DNA of 64,000 nucleotides from the NCBI RefSeq assembly GCF_900109645.1, contig NZ_FOBG01000004.1, positions 62,001 through 126,000 of the forward strand, read 5' to 3'. Source of the stretch: Duganella sp. CF402 (GTDB lineage Bacteria > Pseudomonadota > Gammaproteobacteria > Burkholderiales > Burkholderiaceae_D). Below, piece by piece: positions 16,138-25,124 of the stretch. The notes under the pieces are model-generated. The model was given only the letters and a program-made list of their open reading frames with translations, searched no databases and was not told the origin of the DNA. Each line of letters begins with the position of its first letter. Position 1 is the first letter of the stretch. A program made the position numbers and the translations under genes.

Positions 16138-18159
16138 TTACCACATGATGACGCGGTCTTTGGGCGCCAGATACATCTTGTCGCCCGGCTTGACGCCGAA
16201 AGCTTCATAGAAGCCCGGCTGGTTGCGCACCGTGCCATTGGCGCGGAACTGATCCGGCGAGTGCGGATCGGTTTTCAGGTAGACGATTTGCTGCGCGTCG
16301 CGGATCTTGGCGCGCCACACCTGGCCGAAGCCCATGTAGAAGCGCTGCTCACCGGTCAGGCCGTCAATGACGGGCGCCGGCTTGCCGCCCAGCGACAGCA
16401 GGTAAGCCTTGTAGGCGATGGCCGCGCCGCTGTTGTCGGCGATGTTCTCGCCCAAGGTCAGCTCGCCGTTGACGTAATAGCCCTTGACCGGGCTGTAGGC
16501 GTTGTACTGCTTGACCAGCATCCTGGTCTTGGCCGCAAAGTTTTTATGGTCGGCCTTGGTCCACCAGTCGCGCAGGTTACCGTCGCCGTCGTACTGCGCG
16601 CCCTGGTCGTCGAAGCCGTGGCTGATTTCGTGGCCGATCACCGCGCCAATGGCGCCGTAGTTGACCGCGTCATCGGCCGCCGCATCGAAGAACGGCGGCT
16701 GCAGGATGACGGCCGGGAACACGATCTCGTTGAGCTCCGGGTTGTAGTAGGCGTTGACGGTTTGCGGCGTCATGCCCCATTCATCACGGTCGATCGGCTT
16801 GCCCAGCTTGTTGACTTCCTTGGCGTACTCAAACGCGCGCGAGCGCTGCACGTTGCCGGCCAAATCATCCTTGGCCACCACCAGCGCCGAATAGTCGCGC
16901 CACTTGTTCGGATAGCCGATCTTGGTGGTGAACTTGGCCAGCTTGGCATGCGCCTCTTTCCTGGTGTCCGGCCCCATCCAGTCCAGCGTATCGATGCTCT
17001 GGCCGAAGGCGGTCAGCAGGTTCTTCACCAGCTGCTCCATGCGCTCCTTGCGCTCGGCCGGGAAGTGCTGCTCGACATACAGCTTGCCCAGCGCCTCGCC
17101 CAGCGCGGTATCGGTGGCGTTGACAGCGCGCTTCCAGCGCGGCTCCTGCTCGTTCACGCCGCTCAGCACCTTGCCGTAGAACGCGAAGTTCTCCTGCGCG
17201 AACGCCTTGGCCAGGTAAGGCGCGTTGGCGTGCAGCGCGTGCCACTGGAAGTAAGCCTTCCAGGTCGCCAGCGGCGTCTTCGCCAGCAGCTTGTTGAAGC
17301 CGGTGATGTAGCTCGGCTGGCTGACGATCACGTAATCGACCTTGCCGGCGATGCCGGTGTCGTTCAGCCACGTACCCCAGTCATAGCCGGGCGCCAGCTT
17401 GGACAGCTTGTCCAGCGGCACCTTGTTGTAAGCCTTGACCGGATCGCGCAGCTCGACCTTGGTCCACTGCAGCCTGGCCAGATCGGTTTCCAGCGCCACG
17501 ATGGCTTTGGCGTCGGCCGCGCTGTTGGCGTTGCCGGCCAGCGCCAGCATTTTCGCCACGTGCTGCTCGTACTTCGCCAGCGCATCGGCCAGTTTCTTGT
17601 CCGATTTTTTCAGGTAGTAGTCGCGGTCCGGCAAGCCCAGGCCATCCTGATACAGGTCGGCCACATACTTGGTCGAATCCTTGTTGTCCTGGTGGATAGC
17701 GACGCCGTACGGCACGCTGTAGCCGTAGCGGTTGAAGTGGGCGATCAGGGCCGGGATCTGCTGCTTGTTGGTCAGCGCGGCGACACGGTCGAAGTCCGCC
17801 TTCAGCGGCGCCAGGCCGACCTGCTCCAGCCGTGCTTCATCCATGTAGCTGGCGAAGAAATCGCCAATGCGCTGCGCTTCCGGGCTGCCGGCCGGATTGG
17901 CCGCCGCCGCTTCGATGATGGCGCGCAGCTGCGGCTTGGTGTCGTCGTCCAGCTTTTCGAACGAACCCCAGCTGGCCTTGTCGGAAGGGATTTCCGTATT
18001 GGCCAGCCATTTGCCGTTCAGGTTGAGGAAGAAATTGTCCTGCGGACGGACGGCGCCATCGATGTTGCCGATGTCGACGCCCGAGGTTTTCGGTTCAGCA
18101 TGCACGCCGGCCGAAGCCAGCAGCGCCAGCATCAGCGCGCTTACGAGGTGGTTTTTCAA
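16138..18159 (-). CDS. M13-family zinc metallopeptidase (copy 2 of 3)
   Basis: This 673-residue paralogue of its neighbours has HEISH at 510-514 and Glu571 in ENIADNSG. I place the start at a TTG (18157-18159) because GGAG lies eight bases upstream and the following residues, KNHLVSALMLALLASAGVHAEP, align with the signal peptide of copy 1. The longer in-frame reading from 18222 would add 21 residues ahead of the signal. It lies 64 bp downstream of copy 3 and probably shares its transcript. The C-terminal 159 residues after the zinc site are the same length in all three copies, consistent with tandem duplication. Confidence 0.9.
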   Translation of the reverse strand: MKNHLVSALMLALLASAGVHAEPKTSGVDIGNIDGAVRPQDNFFLNLNGKWLANTEIPSDKASWGSFEKLDDDTKPQLRAIIEAAAANPAGSPEAQRIGDFFASYMDEARLEQVGLAPLKADFDRVAALTNKQQIPALIAHFNRYGYSVPYGVAIHQDNKDSTKYVADLYQDGLGLPDRDYYLKKSDKKLADALAKYEQHVAKMLALAGNANSAADAKAIVALETDLARLQWTKVELRDPVKAYNKVPLDKLSKLAPGYDWGTWLNDTGIAGKVDYVIVSQPSYITGFNKLLAKTPLATWKAYFQWHALHANAPYLAKAFAQENFAFYGKVLSGVNEQEPRWKRAVNATDTALGEALGKLYVEQHFPAERKERMEQLVKNLLTAFGQSIDTLDWMGPDTRKEAHAKLAKFTTKIGYPNKWRDYSALVVAKDDLAGNVQRSRAFEYAKEVNKLGKPIDRDEWGMTPQTVNAYYNPELNEIVFPAVILQPPFFDAAADDAVNYGAIGAVIGHEISHGFDDQGAQYDGDGNLRDWWTKADHKNFAAKTRMLVKQYNAYSPVKGYYVNGELTLGENIADNSGAAIAYKAYLLSLGGKPAPVIDGLTGEQRFYMGFGQVWRAKIRDAQQIVYLKTDPHSPDQFRANGTVRNQPGFYEAFGVKPGDKMYLAPKDRVIMW

Positions 18160-18223
18160 GTCTATATCTCCAAATGTATAGGCAAGCCTCGGAACAATAG
18201 CAAAAAAACCACCCCCGGTCACG

Positions 18224-20254
18224 TCACCAGATGGTCACGCGCTGTTCCGGCGCAACATACAGCTTGTCGCCCGGCTTGACACCGAAGGCTTCGTAGAAGC
18301 CCGGCTGGTTGACCACAGGGCCGTTCACGCGGAACTGGCCCGGCGAGTGCGGGTCGGTCTTCACCTGCAGGATCTGCTGGTCTTCGCGCATCTTCACGCG
18401 CCACAGCTGGCCCCAGCCCATGAAGAAGCGCTGGTCGCCGGTGAAGCCGTCGATCACCGGCGCGGTCTTGCCGGCCAGCGACAGCTTGTAGGCCTTGTAG
18501 GCAATCGCGGTGCCGCTGTTGTCGCCGATGTTCTCGCCCAGGGTCAGCGCGCCGTTGACGTGGTAGCCCGGCAGCGGGCTGTAGCCGTCGTACTGCTTGA
18601 CCAGCGCGTCGGCCTTGGCCTTGAAGTTGGCACGGTCTTCCTTGGTCCACCAGTCGCGCAGGTTGCCGTCGCCGTCGGACTGGCTGCCGCCGTCGTCAAA
18701 ACCGTGGCCGATTTCGTGGCCGATCACCGAGCCGATGGCGCCGTAGTTCACCGCATCGTCGGCGCGCACGTCAAAGAACGGCGGCTGCAGGATGGCGGCC
18801 GGGAACACGATCTCGTTCATGGTCGAGTTGTAGTAGGCATTGATGGTCTGTGGCGTCATGCTCCACTCTTCGCGGTCGATCGGCTTGCCCAGCTTGCCGA
18901 TCATGCGCTGGTGCTGGAAGTACTCGGCGCGCAGCACGTTGCCCATCAAGTCGTTCTTGACGATGGACAGCGCGCTGTAGTCGCGCCATTTGTTCGGGTA
19001 GCCGATCTTCGGCGTGAACTTGGCCAGCTTGGCTTGCGCTTCCAGCTTGGTGGCCGGGCTCATCCAGTCGAGGCCGTCGATGCTTTGCTTGTAGGCGACC
19101 AGCAGGTTCTTCACCAGCGCGTCCATGCGCTCCTTGCGCTCAGGCGGGAAGTATTCCGCCACGTACTGCTTGCCCAGCGCTTCGCCGAGGTTGGCTTCCA
19201 CCAGCGCCACCGCGCGTTTCCAGCGCGGCGGCTGCACGGCCACGCCGGTCAGCACGGTGCTATAGAAATCAAAATGGGCGTCGGCGAATTCTTTCGACAG
19301 GTAAGGCGAGGCTTCGCGCAGCAGCTGCCATTCGAAGTAGGTTTTCCAGGTCGCCAGGTCGATCTTTTCCAGCAGCGCGTTGAAGCCGGCCAGATAGCTC
19401 GGCTGCTGCACGATCACGTAGTTGACCTTGTTGGCCACGCCGCTGGCGGCCAGTGCATGGCCCCAGTCGAAGCCCGGCGCCAGCTCGGTCAGCTGCTTGA
19501 TGTCCATCTTGTTGTAGCGCTTGACCGGATCGCGGTTTTGCACCTTGGTCCACTGCACTTCCGCCAGCGCGGTTTCCAGCGCGACGATTTTCTTGGCGTT
19601 GGCGTAGCCGTTGCGGTCGCCCGACAGGGTCAGGATTTTGCCGACGTGCAGCTCATACTTGGCCAGCGCGTTGGCCATCTTGGCGTCGTCTTTTTTCAGG
19701 TAGTAGTCGCGGTCCGGCAAGCCCAGGCCGCTCTGCGTGATGTAGACCGCGTACTTGGTCGACTCGCGCGCATCCGGGCGCACGTACATGCCGTACGGCG
19801 TGGCCACGCCGATCTGGGTCAGGTGGGCGAACAGCAGCGGCAAGCCCTTCTTGTCCTTGAGCGCGCGGATGCGGTTCAGCTCACCGGTCAGCGGGCGGAT
19901 GCCTTGCTGGTTCAGCTTATCCTCATCCATGAAGCTGGCGTACAGGTCGCCGATTTTTTGCGCCTCGGTGCCGGTCTTGGCTTTTTCGGCGGCGGTCTTC
20001 TCGATCAGGCCGCGCAGCTGCGACAGGGTATCGTCGCGCAGCTTGGCGAAGGTGCCCCAGCTCGATTTGTCGCCCGGGATTTCGGTGGTCTTGATCCAGC
20101 TGCCGTTGAGGTAGGTGAAGAAGTCATCCTGCGGACGCACACTGGTGTCCATGTTGGGAATTTCGATGCCGGAGATCGGCGCCGCCGGTTCGGCGGCGGT
20201 GGCAAAAGCGGTCATCAGGCTCAGGGCCAGTGCGGTCAGCAGGCGTGGTTTCAC
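18224..20254 (-). CDS. M13-family zinc metallopeptidase (copy 3 of 3)
   Basis: This 676-residue exported peptidase has the signal MKPRLLTALALSLMTAFATA. The zinc motif is HEIGH at 513-517, and the third ligand is Glu574 in ENIGDNSG. It is the most divergent of the three copies: GFDDGGSQSDGDG replaces GFDDQGAQYDGDG after the zinc site, and ENIGD replaces ENIAD, so its specificity may differ. It starts 15 bp after the TonB receptor stop, which strongly suggests one operon of receptor plus peptidases. Confidence 0.92.
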   Translation of the reverse strand: MKPRLLTALALSLMTAFATAAEPAAPISGIEIPNMDTSVRPQDDFFTYLNGSWIKTTEIPGDKSSWGTFAKLRDDTLSQLRGLIEKTAAEKAKTGTEAQKIGDLYASFMDEDKLNQQGIRPLTGELNRIRALKDKKGLPLLFAHLTQIGVATPYGMYVRPDARESTKYAVYITQSGLGLPDRDYYLKKDDAKMANALAKYELHVGKILTLSGDRNGYANAKKIVALETALAEVQWTKVQNRDPVKRYNKMDIKQLTELAPGFDWGHALAASGVANKVNYVIVQQPSYLAGFNALLEKIDLATWKTYFEWQLLREASPYLSKEFADAHFDFYSTVLTGVAVQPPRWKRAVALVEANLGEALGKQYVAEYFPPERKERMDALVKNLLVAYKQSIDGLDWMSPATKLEAQAKLAKFTPKIGYPNKWRDYSALSIVKNDLMGNVLRAEYFQHQRMIGKLGKPIDREEWSMTPQTINAYYNSTMNEIVFPAAILQPPFFDVRADDAVNYGAIGSVIGHEIGHGFDDGGSQSDGDGNLRDWWTKEDRANFKAKADALVKQYDGYSPLPGYHVNGALTLGENIGDNSGTAIAYKAYKLSLAGKTAPVIDGFTGDQRFFMGWGQLWRVKMREDQQILQVKTDPHSPGQFRVNGPVVNQPGFYEAFGVKPGDKLYVAPEQRVTIW

Positions 20255-20269
20255 AGCGTATCCTCTTTT

Positions 20270-22507
20270 TTAGAATTTCATTTCGTATTTGACGCTCCAG
20301 ACCGTGTAAGTCTGGTTAATCGTATTGGCCACCTGGGCCAGGCCATTGGTGGTGACCGTGTTGACGCCGATAGCGTCCTCCGCCGCCAGATTGCTGGCGG
20401 AGATGCGCACCTGGTTGCGCGAATTGAACTTCCACAGCGCGTAGGCGTCGAACGAACGCTTGCGGCTAGTGTAGACCAGCTGCGACAGGCTGCTCTGGAT
20501 CAGCGTTTCCGGCGTCCAGTTCAGGCTGCCGCCGAGCGTCAGCGGCACGTCCTTCATGCGGTAGTCCAGGCCGAGGTTGGCGGTCTGTTTCGGTTGCGCG
20601 TCGAGGCGGTTGTTGGGACCGGGAATGTCATCCACGCTGGACCAGAAGCGGCTGTAATTGGTGCGGAAATCGATGGCCGGCGCGTCGGCGTATAACTCCT
20701 GCAGCTGGAACTTGGCTTCCAGTTCGATGCCCTTGGTGCGCGCGTGGACGATGTTGCGCGGCGTGGAGACCCAGCGCGGACCGGTGCTGGTGTCTTGCAG
20801 CGTGATGTCGCGGCGGATCAAGTCGTCGATATCGCGGATGAAGCCGCTGGCGCTCAAGATGCCGGCGCGGCCCAGATAGTGTTCGTAGGCGACGTCCAGC
20901 CCGGTGGCCAGTTCCGGCTTCAGGTTGGGATTGCCGGTGCGGTCGGGCCGGGTGGCGCTGTTCAGGCGCGACAGCGACGGCAAGGCGATCAGGTCCTGGA
21001 TGTTGGCCGCCTTGTAGCTCTTGGTCAGGCTGGCGCGGATCTGGTCCTTCTCGTGGCCGGGAATGCGGTAGACCGCATGCAGCAGCGGGCTCAGCACGCT
21101 GCTGGTGTTGCTGATCTCGCCGCCGCCCCCACTGCGACGGCTGCTGGTGCGTATGCCTTCCCAGCGCACGCCGGCATAGCCCGACCATTGCGCGGAGATA
21201 TCCCACTCGTCCTGCGCGAACACGGCCAGGCGGCGGGTGTCGGCGGTGAGGTTGTCGCCCGAATCGGCGAACTGGGCGTTGCCGTCCTTGTCGACCGAGG
21301 TCTTGGTTTCCTCGCGGTGGCCGAGCTCGATATCCCAGCCGGCCGCCAGCCCATGTTCCTTGCCGATCGGCGTGCTGTACTTGCCGCCGGTGCTGGCGCT
21401 GCGGTCGCGCACGCTGGCGGTGTCGGTGAAGCGGTCCAGCAGCGTGCCGGCGTTGTCGTACTGGTAGCGCAGCGAATCGCTGTCGCTGTGGCCGCTGCCG
21501 AAGCCGAATTTCACATCCAGCTTGGCCGCGCCTTCCAGCTTGTGCACCCAGTTGCCGAAGCCGCGCAGGAAGGTGGCTTCGCTGTGGGCGTGGGTCTGTG
21601 CGAGATTGTATTCGGGCGGCTGCAGCAGGCTGGCCGGCACTGCGCCGGGCGTTTGCGTCAGGTCGCTGCGCGCATCGCTGTCGCTGCGGTTGACCATCAC
21701 GAAGGGCTGGAAGTTCAGCGTGTCGCCGCTGGCGAACTTGTAGGACAGGCGCGGCGTCAGGTGCAGGCTGCGGGTTTCGCGCTGGGTCTGGTCGACGACG
21801 TTCTCGTTCTTGGTCTCCACGCCGTCGCTGCGGGTGTCGACGTTGTGGGTGTCGGTGTGGTCGTGCTGGTGGTTCTCGGCGATGGTGCCGGTCAGCAGCC
21901 ACGTCAGGCTACCGGTCTTGCCCGGTACGGTCAGCGAAATATTCGGCGCGTGGCGGCCCTGCTCGACGGTGTCGGTCAGCTTGAGCTGGTTGTCGCGCTG
22001 CTGGTAACCGTCGCGCAGGATGATGTTGATGGTGCCGGCAATTGCCCGCGTGCTGTGCTCGGCCACCGGGCCGCGCATGATTTCAATCCGTTCCACCTGG
22101 TCCGGCGACAGCGATTCCATCGAAAAGCCGGCCGGCGGCCGTTCGCCGTTCAACAGGATTTGCGTGTAGCCGCTGCCCATGCCGCGCATGCGCACATCGC
22201 CGCCGCGACCGGGACGGCCGCCCAGCGTGACGCCGGGCAGGCGCTTGAGCACGTCGCCGAGGTTGCTGTCGCCGTTGCGGTCCAGTTCCTCGCGACCGTA
22301 AATCTGCTTGCCGGCCACCGAATTGCGGCGCTCGGCCATGTCGTCGGCGCGGCCGCCGCTGATGGTGACTTGCTGGATCTGCTTATCCGCCGCCGCCTTG
22401 ACGGCGGGCTGCTGCGGCGCGACGGGCTGGGGATCGGTTTGCGCGCCAGCCTCGGCAGCGCCCAGCAGGACCAGGCACAGGCCGGCCTGCGGAAGTAATT
22501 TGTTCAT
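20270..22507 (-). CDS. TonB-dependent receptor heading the M13 peptidase cluster
   Basis: This 745-residue outer-membrane receptor has a signal peptide ending at AGAQ (about residue 23). The plug domain carries VTISGGRADDMAERRNSVAGKQIYGREELDR, LGDVLKRLPGVTLGG, MRGMGSGYTQILLNGERPP and VERIEIMRGPVAEHSTRAIAGTINIIL. The barrel ends in YEMKF with a terminal Phe. Its position ahead of three peptidase genes on the same strand suggests import of a peptide or peptide-bound ligand that is then cleaved. No obvious Shine-Dalgarno precedes the ATG at 22507. A palindrome at 22522-22541 lies just upstream. Confidence 0.88.
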   Translation of the reverse strand: MNKLLPQAGLCLVLLGAAEAGAQTDPQPVAPQQPAVKAAADKQIQQVTISGGRADDMAERRNSVAGKQIYGREELDRNGDSNLGDVLKRLPGVTLGGRPGRGGDVRMRGMGSGYTQILLNGERPPAGFSMESLSPDQVERIEIMRGPVAEHSTRAIAGTINIILRDGYQQRDNQLKLTDTVEQGRHAPNISLTVPGKTGSLTWLLTGTIAENHQHDHTDTHNVDTRSDGVETKNENVVDQTQRETRSLHLTPRLSYKFASGDTLNFQPFVMVNRSDSDARSDLTQTPGAVPASLLQPPEYNLAQTHAHSEATFLRGFGNWVHKLEGAAKLDVKFGFGSGHSDSDSLRYQYDNAGTLLDRFTDTASVRDRSASTGGKYSTPIGKEHGLAAGWDIELGHREETKTSVDKDGNAQFADSGDNLTADTRRLAVFAQDEWDISAQWSGYAGVRWEGIRTSSRRSGGGGEISNTSSVLSPLLHAVYRIPGHEKDQIRASLTKSYKAANIQDLIALPSLSRLNSATRPDRTGNPNLKPELATGLDVAYEHYLGRAGILSASGFIRDIDDLIRRDITLQDTSTGPRWVSTPRNIVHARTKGIELEAKFQLQELYADAPAIDFRTNYSRFWSSVDDIPGPNNRLDAQPKQTANLGLDYRMKDVPLTLGGSLNWTPETLIQSSLSQLVYTSRKRSFDAYALWKFNSRNQVRISASNLAAEDAIGVNTVTTNGLAQVANTINQTYTVWSVKYEMKF

Positions 22508-22521
22508 GATGGTCGTGGATG

Positions 22522-22541
22522 GAATTCTTGCGGAAGAATTC
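22522..22541. promoter_or_regulatory. Perfect palindrome upstream of the TonB receptor start
   Basis: GAATTCTT and AAGAATTC flank a GCGG centre, giving 8-bp perfect arms 15 bp upstream of the receptor start codon. It overlaps the expected ribosome-binding/leader region and may be an operator or an RNA hairpin that limits translation. Confidence 0.45.
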
Positions 22542-22614
22542 TACCGTCATGACCCGCCGCCAAGCCGCTTGGCGCCTGCTTTTTACTTTTCGATACACGG
22601 CATAGGTGGAACCC

Positions 22615-23208
22615 TTAGCCGCCCGGCAGGGTGACGTTGAGGCCGCCCGGACCGCCGCTCATGCCGCCGCCCATACTGCCACCGCCGCGTCCGCCCTTGC
22701 CGCCGCGATGCTCGCCGCCCTCTTCCTTGCGTTCCGGACGGCTGCCACCGCCATTGTCTTGCACGCGCTGCAACTGTTCTGCCACCAGTTGCACCACCGA
22801 CTGGCGCTGGCCTTCGGTCAGGGCGTCGTTGACGGTCAGCCACCATTCGCGCAGCTGCTTTTCCTCGGCCGCGCTGAGATTGGTTTCCTCGTCCATCGCC
22901 TTGCCCAGATCGCGCAGTTCTGCGTTAGCGCCCTGCGCGCCGGCCAGTGCGGCGGCCTGCAGGCGCTCACGGCGCGCCTTGCGCTCGGCCAGCAGCTTGC
23001 GGGTGCGCGATTCGGTCTGGGCCCACAGGGTCTGCTGGTTGGCGTTCAGATTCAGCGATTTTTTCAACTCGGCCGCCATCGGGATATAGTCCTCGGCGCG
23101 CATCTCGGCGACCGGCGTGGCAAACGCCGAAGTCAACATTGCCGACAATGCCAGCGCAGCGCTGATGCGGCTCAACGCGGCCGGGACGGGGAAAGACAAC
23201 AATCGCAT
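22615..23208 (-). CDS. Spy/CpxP-like periplasmic protein with Gly-rich tail
   Basis: This is a 197-residue exported protein. The ATG at 23208 is preceded by GGAG and starts a signal peptide (MRLLSFPVPAALSRISAALALSAMLTSAFA). The middle is highly charged and helical (LNLNANQQTLWAQTESRTRKLLAERKARRERL, then a second helix near LTEGQRQSVVQLVAEQL). This resembles Spy/CpxP-type periplasmic chaperones with LTxxQ motifs. The C-terminal 35 residues are Gly/Arg/Glu-rich and probably disordered. It lies next to a TonB receptor and divergent from ctpA, so an envelope-stress role is plausible but inferred. A terminator hairpin sits in its leader. Confidence 0.6.
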   Translation of the reverse strand: MRLLSFPVPAALSRISAALALSAMLTSAFATPVAEMRAEDYIPMAAELKKSLNLNANQQTLWAQTESRTRKLLAERKARRERLQAAALAGAQGANAELRDLGKAMDEETNLSAAEEKQLREWWLTVNDALTEGQRQSVVQLVAEQLQRVQDNGGGSRPERKEEGGEHRGGKGGRGGGSMGGGMSGGPGGLNVTLPGG

Positions 23209-23223
23209 GGAGACTCCGTAGGT

Positions 23224-23252
23224 AAAAAAAAGCCAGCGCTTGGGGCGCTGGC
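23224..23252 (-). terminator. Intrinsic terminator in the leader of the Spy-like gene
   Basis: GCCAGCGC (23232-23239) and GCGCTGGC (23245-23252) form an 8-bp perfect stem with a 5-base loop. On the minus strand it is followed by eight T residues (23224-23231), 15 bp before the start codon of the Spy-like gene. No upstream minus-strand gene exists for it to terminate, because ctpA is on the plus strand. The remaining 300 bp up to ctpA hold no ORF I can support. Confidence 0.75.
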
Positions 23253-23552
23253 GAAAAACCACTTCAGGGTAGAGAGAAATACGAGCTCAGTGTAGGCCGC
23301 AGATCCCGCCGTGACAGGGCTTCTTACAATTATTTACTGTCGTGAACGTCAGGGATACAGTCCGTACAAAACAGCAAACTTGGCGTTTCACCAAGCGGGC
23401 ATTGGTGTACTTTAAAAGTCAACGCGCAGCGTTGTAAAACCTCGTAAAGGTGTAAATCATTTCGTGACGGCTACTACGTTTGCCAGAAATCAGGTTTATA
23501 CTGAATTCATGCAAGCTGCACCTCGCAGCTGGCTAGCTTAGACAGGTGAAAC

Positions 23553-24998
23553 ATGGGCAAGAAATTAAAGAATTCCGGTCTGGTCGGACTGGGCGTGGTT
23601 GCTGGCGTCGCCATCTCCCTGCAATTCTCGGCGATGGCGCAAAAGCCGATGGACCCGCCGCTGCCGCTGGAAGAGCTGCGCCAGCTGGCCGATGTGTTCG
23701 GCCTGATCAAATCCGACTACGTCGAGCCTGTCGAAGACAAGAAGCTGCTGACCGAGGCCATCTCGGGCATGGTGGCCTCGCTCGATCCGCACTCGGCCTA
23801 CCTCGACAAGAAAGCCTATGCCGAACTGCGCGAAGGTTCGCAGGGCAAGTTCGTCGGCCTCGGCATCGAGATCGGCCAGAGCGAGGATGGCTATATCAAG
23901 ATCGTCGCGCCGATCGAGGACTCGCCAGCGTGGCGCGCCGGCATCAAGCCGGGCGACCTGATCAGTCGTCTCGACAACACCCCGGTCAAGGGCATGACGC
24001 TGGACGACTCGATCAAAAAAATGCGCGGCGAGCCGAACAGCAAGGTCAGCCTGACCGTGCTGCGCAAAGGCGAGGCCGAACCGCTGGTGTTCAATATCAC
24101 GCGCGAGGAAATCCACCAGAAGAGCGTCAAGGGCAAGCTGGTCGAGCCCGGCTATGCGTGGGTGCGCATCTCGCAATTCCAGGAACCGACCGTGGATGAC
24201 ATGGCGGCCAAGATTATCGAGCTGTACAAGCAAGACCCGAACATCAAAGGCCTGGTGCTGGACCTGCGCAACGATCCGGGCGGCGTGCTGCAGGGCGCCA
24301 TCGGCGTGGCGGCGGCCTTCCTGCCGAAAGATTCGCCGATCGTCTCGACCAACGGCCAGCTGCCGGACCAGAAGCAGATTTTCTACGGCCGTCCCGAATA
24401 CTACGCACTGCGCAACGACAGCGACGCGCTGGCCAAGCTGCCGGCCGCCATCAAGCGGGTGCCAATGGTGGTGCTGGTGAATACCGGTTCGGCCTCGGCC
24501 TCGGAAATCGTCGCCGGCGCGCTGCAGGATTACAAGCGGGCCGAGATCATCGGTACGCAGACCTTCGGCAAGGGCTCGGTGCAAACCATCCGCCAATTGA
24601 CGGCAGACACCGCCGTCAAGCTGACCACGGCGCGCTACTACACGCCGAACGGCCGTTCGATCCAGGCCAAGGGCATCACACCCGACGTGCCGGTGGATGA
24701 ATACGCCGACGGCGACGGCCTGAACGCCCTGCGCACTCGCGAAGCCGATCTCGACAAGCATCTGGTCAACGACCGCGAGCAGGAAGGTGAGAAAACCAAG
24801 CGCGACGAGCTGGAAGAACAGCTGCGCATCGTGGCGCTGGAGAAAAAACGCAAGCCGCTGGATTACGGCAGCGGCGACGACTTCCAGCTGCAACAGGCGC
24901 TGAACCACCTGAAAGGCCTGCCGGTGCAGACCGCCAAGCCGGCCACCACCGTGGTGTCGGTGGAAGCCGGACTCAAGAAAGACCTGGCCAAGAAATAA
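23553..24998 (+). CDS. ctpA: S41-family carboxy-terminal processing peptidase
   Basis: This 481-residue periplasmic serine protease trims C-termini of envelope proteins. An N-terminal hydrophobic segment (GLVGLGVVAGVAISLQFSAMA, about 9-29) acts as signal or anchor. A PDZ domain spans about 90-185 (GLGIEIG, WRAGIKPGDLI). The S41 catalytic region contains LDLRNDPGG, the GSASASEI serine motif (312-319) and the general-base Lys340 in TFGKGSVQT. The C-terminal 90 residues are charged. AGGTGA precedes the ATG, and a strong terminator follows. The Spy-like gene is divergent, which fits a shared envelope-quality theme. Confidence 0.93.
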   Translation: MGKKLKNSGLVGLGVVAGVAISLQFSAMAQKPMDPPLPLEELRQLADVFGLIKSDYVEPVEDKKLLTEAISGMVASLDPHSAYLDKKAYAELREGSQGKFVGLGIEIGQSEDGYIKIVAPIEDSPAWRAGIKPGDLISRLDNTPVKGMTLDDSIKKMRGEPNSKVSLTVLRKGEAEPLVFNITREEIHQKSVKGKLVEPGYAWVRISQFQEPTVDDMAAKIIELYKQDPNIKGLVLDLRNDPGGVLQGAIGVAAAFLPKDSPIVSTNGQLPDQKQIFYGRPEYYALRNDSDALAKLPAAIKRVPMVVLVNTGSASASEIVAGALQDYKRAEIIGTQTFGKGSVQTIRQLTADTAVKLTTARYYTPNGRSIQAKGITPDVPVDEYADGDGLNALRTREADLDKHLVNDREQEGEKTKRDELEEQLRIVALEKKRKPLDYGSGDDFQLQQALNHLKGLPVQTAKPATTVVSVEAGLKKDLAKK

Positions 24999-25020
24999 AG
25001 TGTTTTCGGTAGCGAACTCA

Positions 25021-25049
25021 GCGGCGCCACAGGGCGCCGCTTTTATTTT
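25021..25049 (+). terminator. Intrinsic terminator of ctpA
   Basis: GCGGCGCC-ACAG-GGCGCCGC is a perfect 8-bp stem followed by TTTTATTTT, 22 bp after the ctpA stop codon. Confidence 0.93.
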
Positions 25050-25124
25050 CGCCTAACATGCAGTCATTGTGTAGAATTTGGCTCATTATTGGCCTCGGCC
25101 ATTGCCTAATTTGAAAGTTTAAAC

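Noticed and set aside
18347..20695. 782-codon plus-strand ORF opposite the M13 gene
   Set aside because: It spans the antisense of the M13 and receptor genes, is rich in Val/Arg/Gly as expected from reverse reading, and shows no domain.
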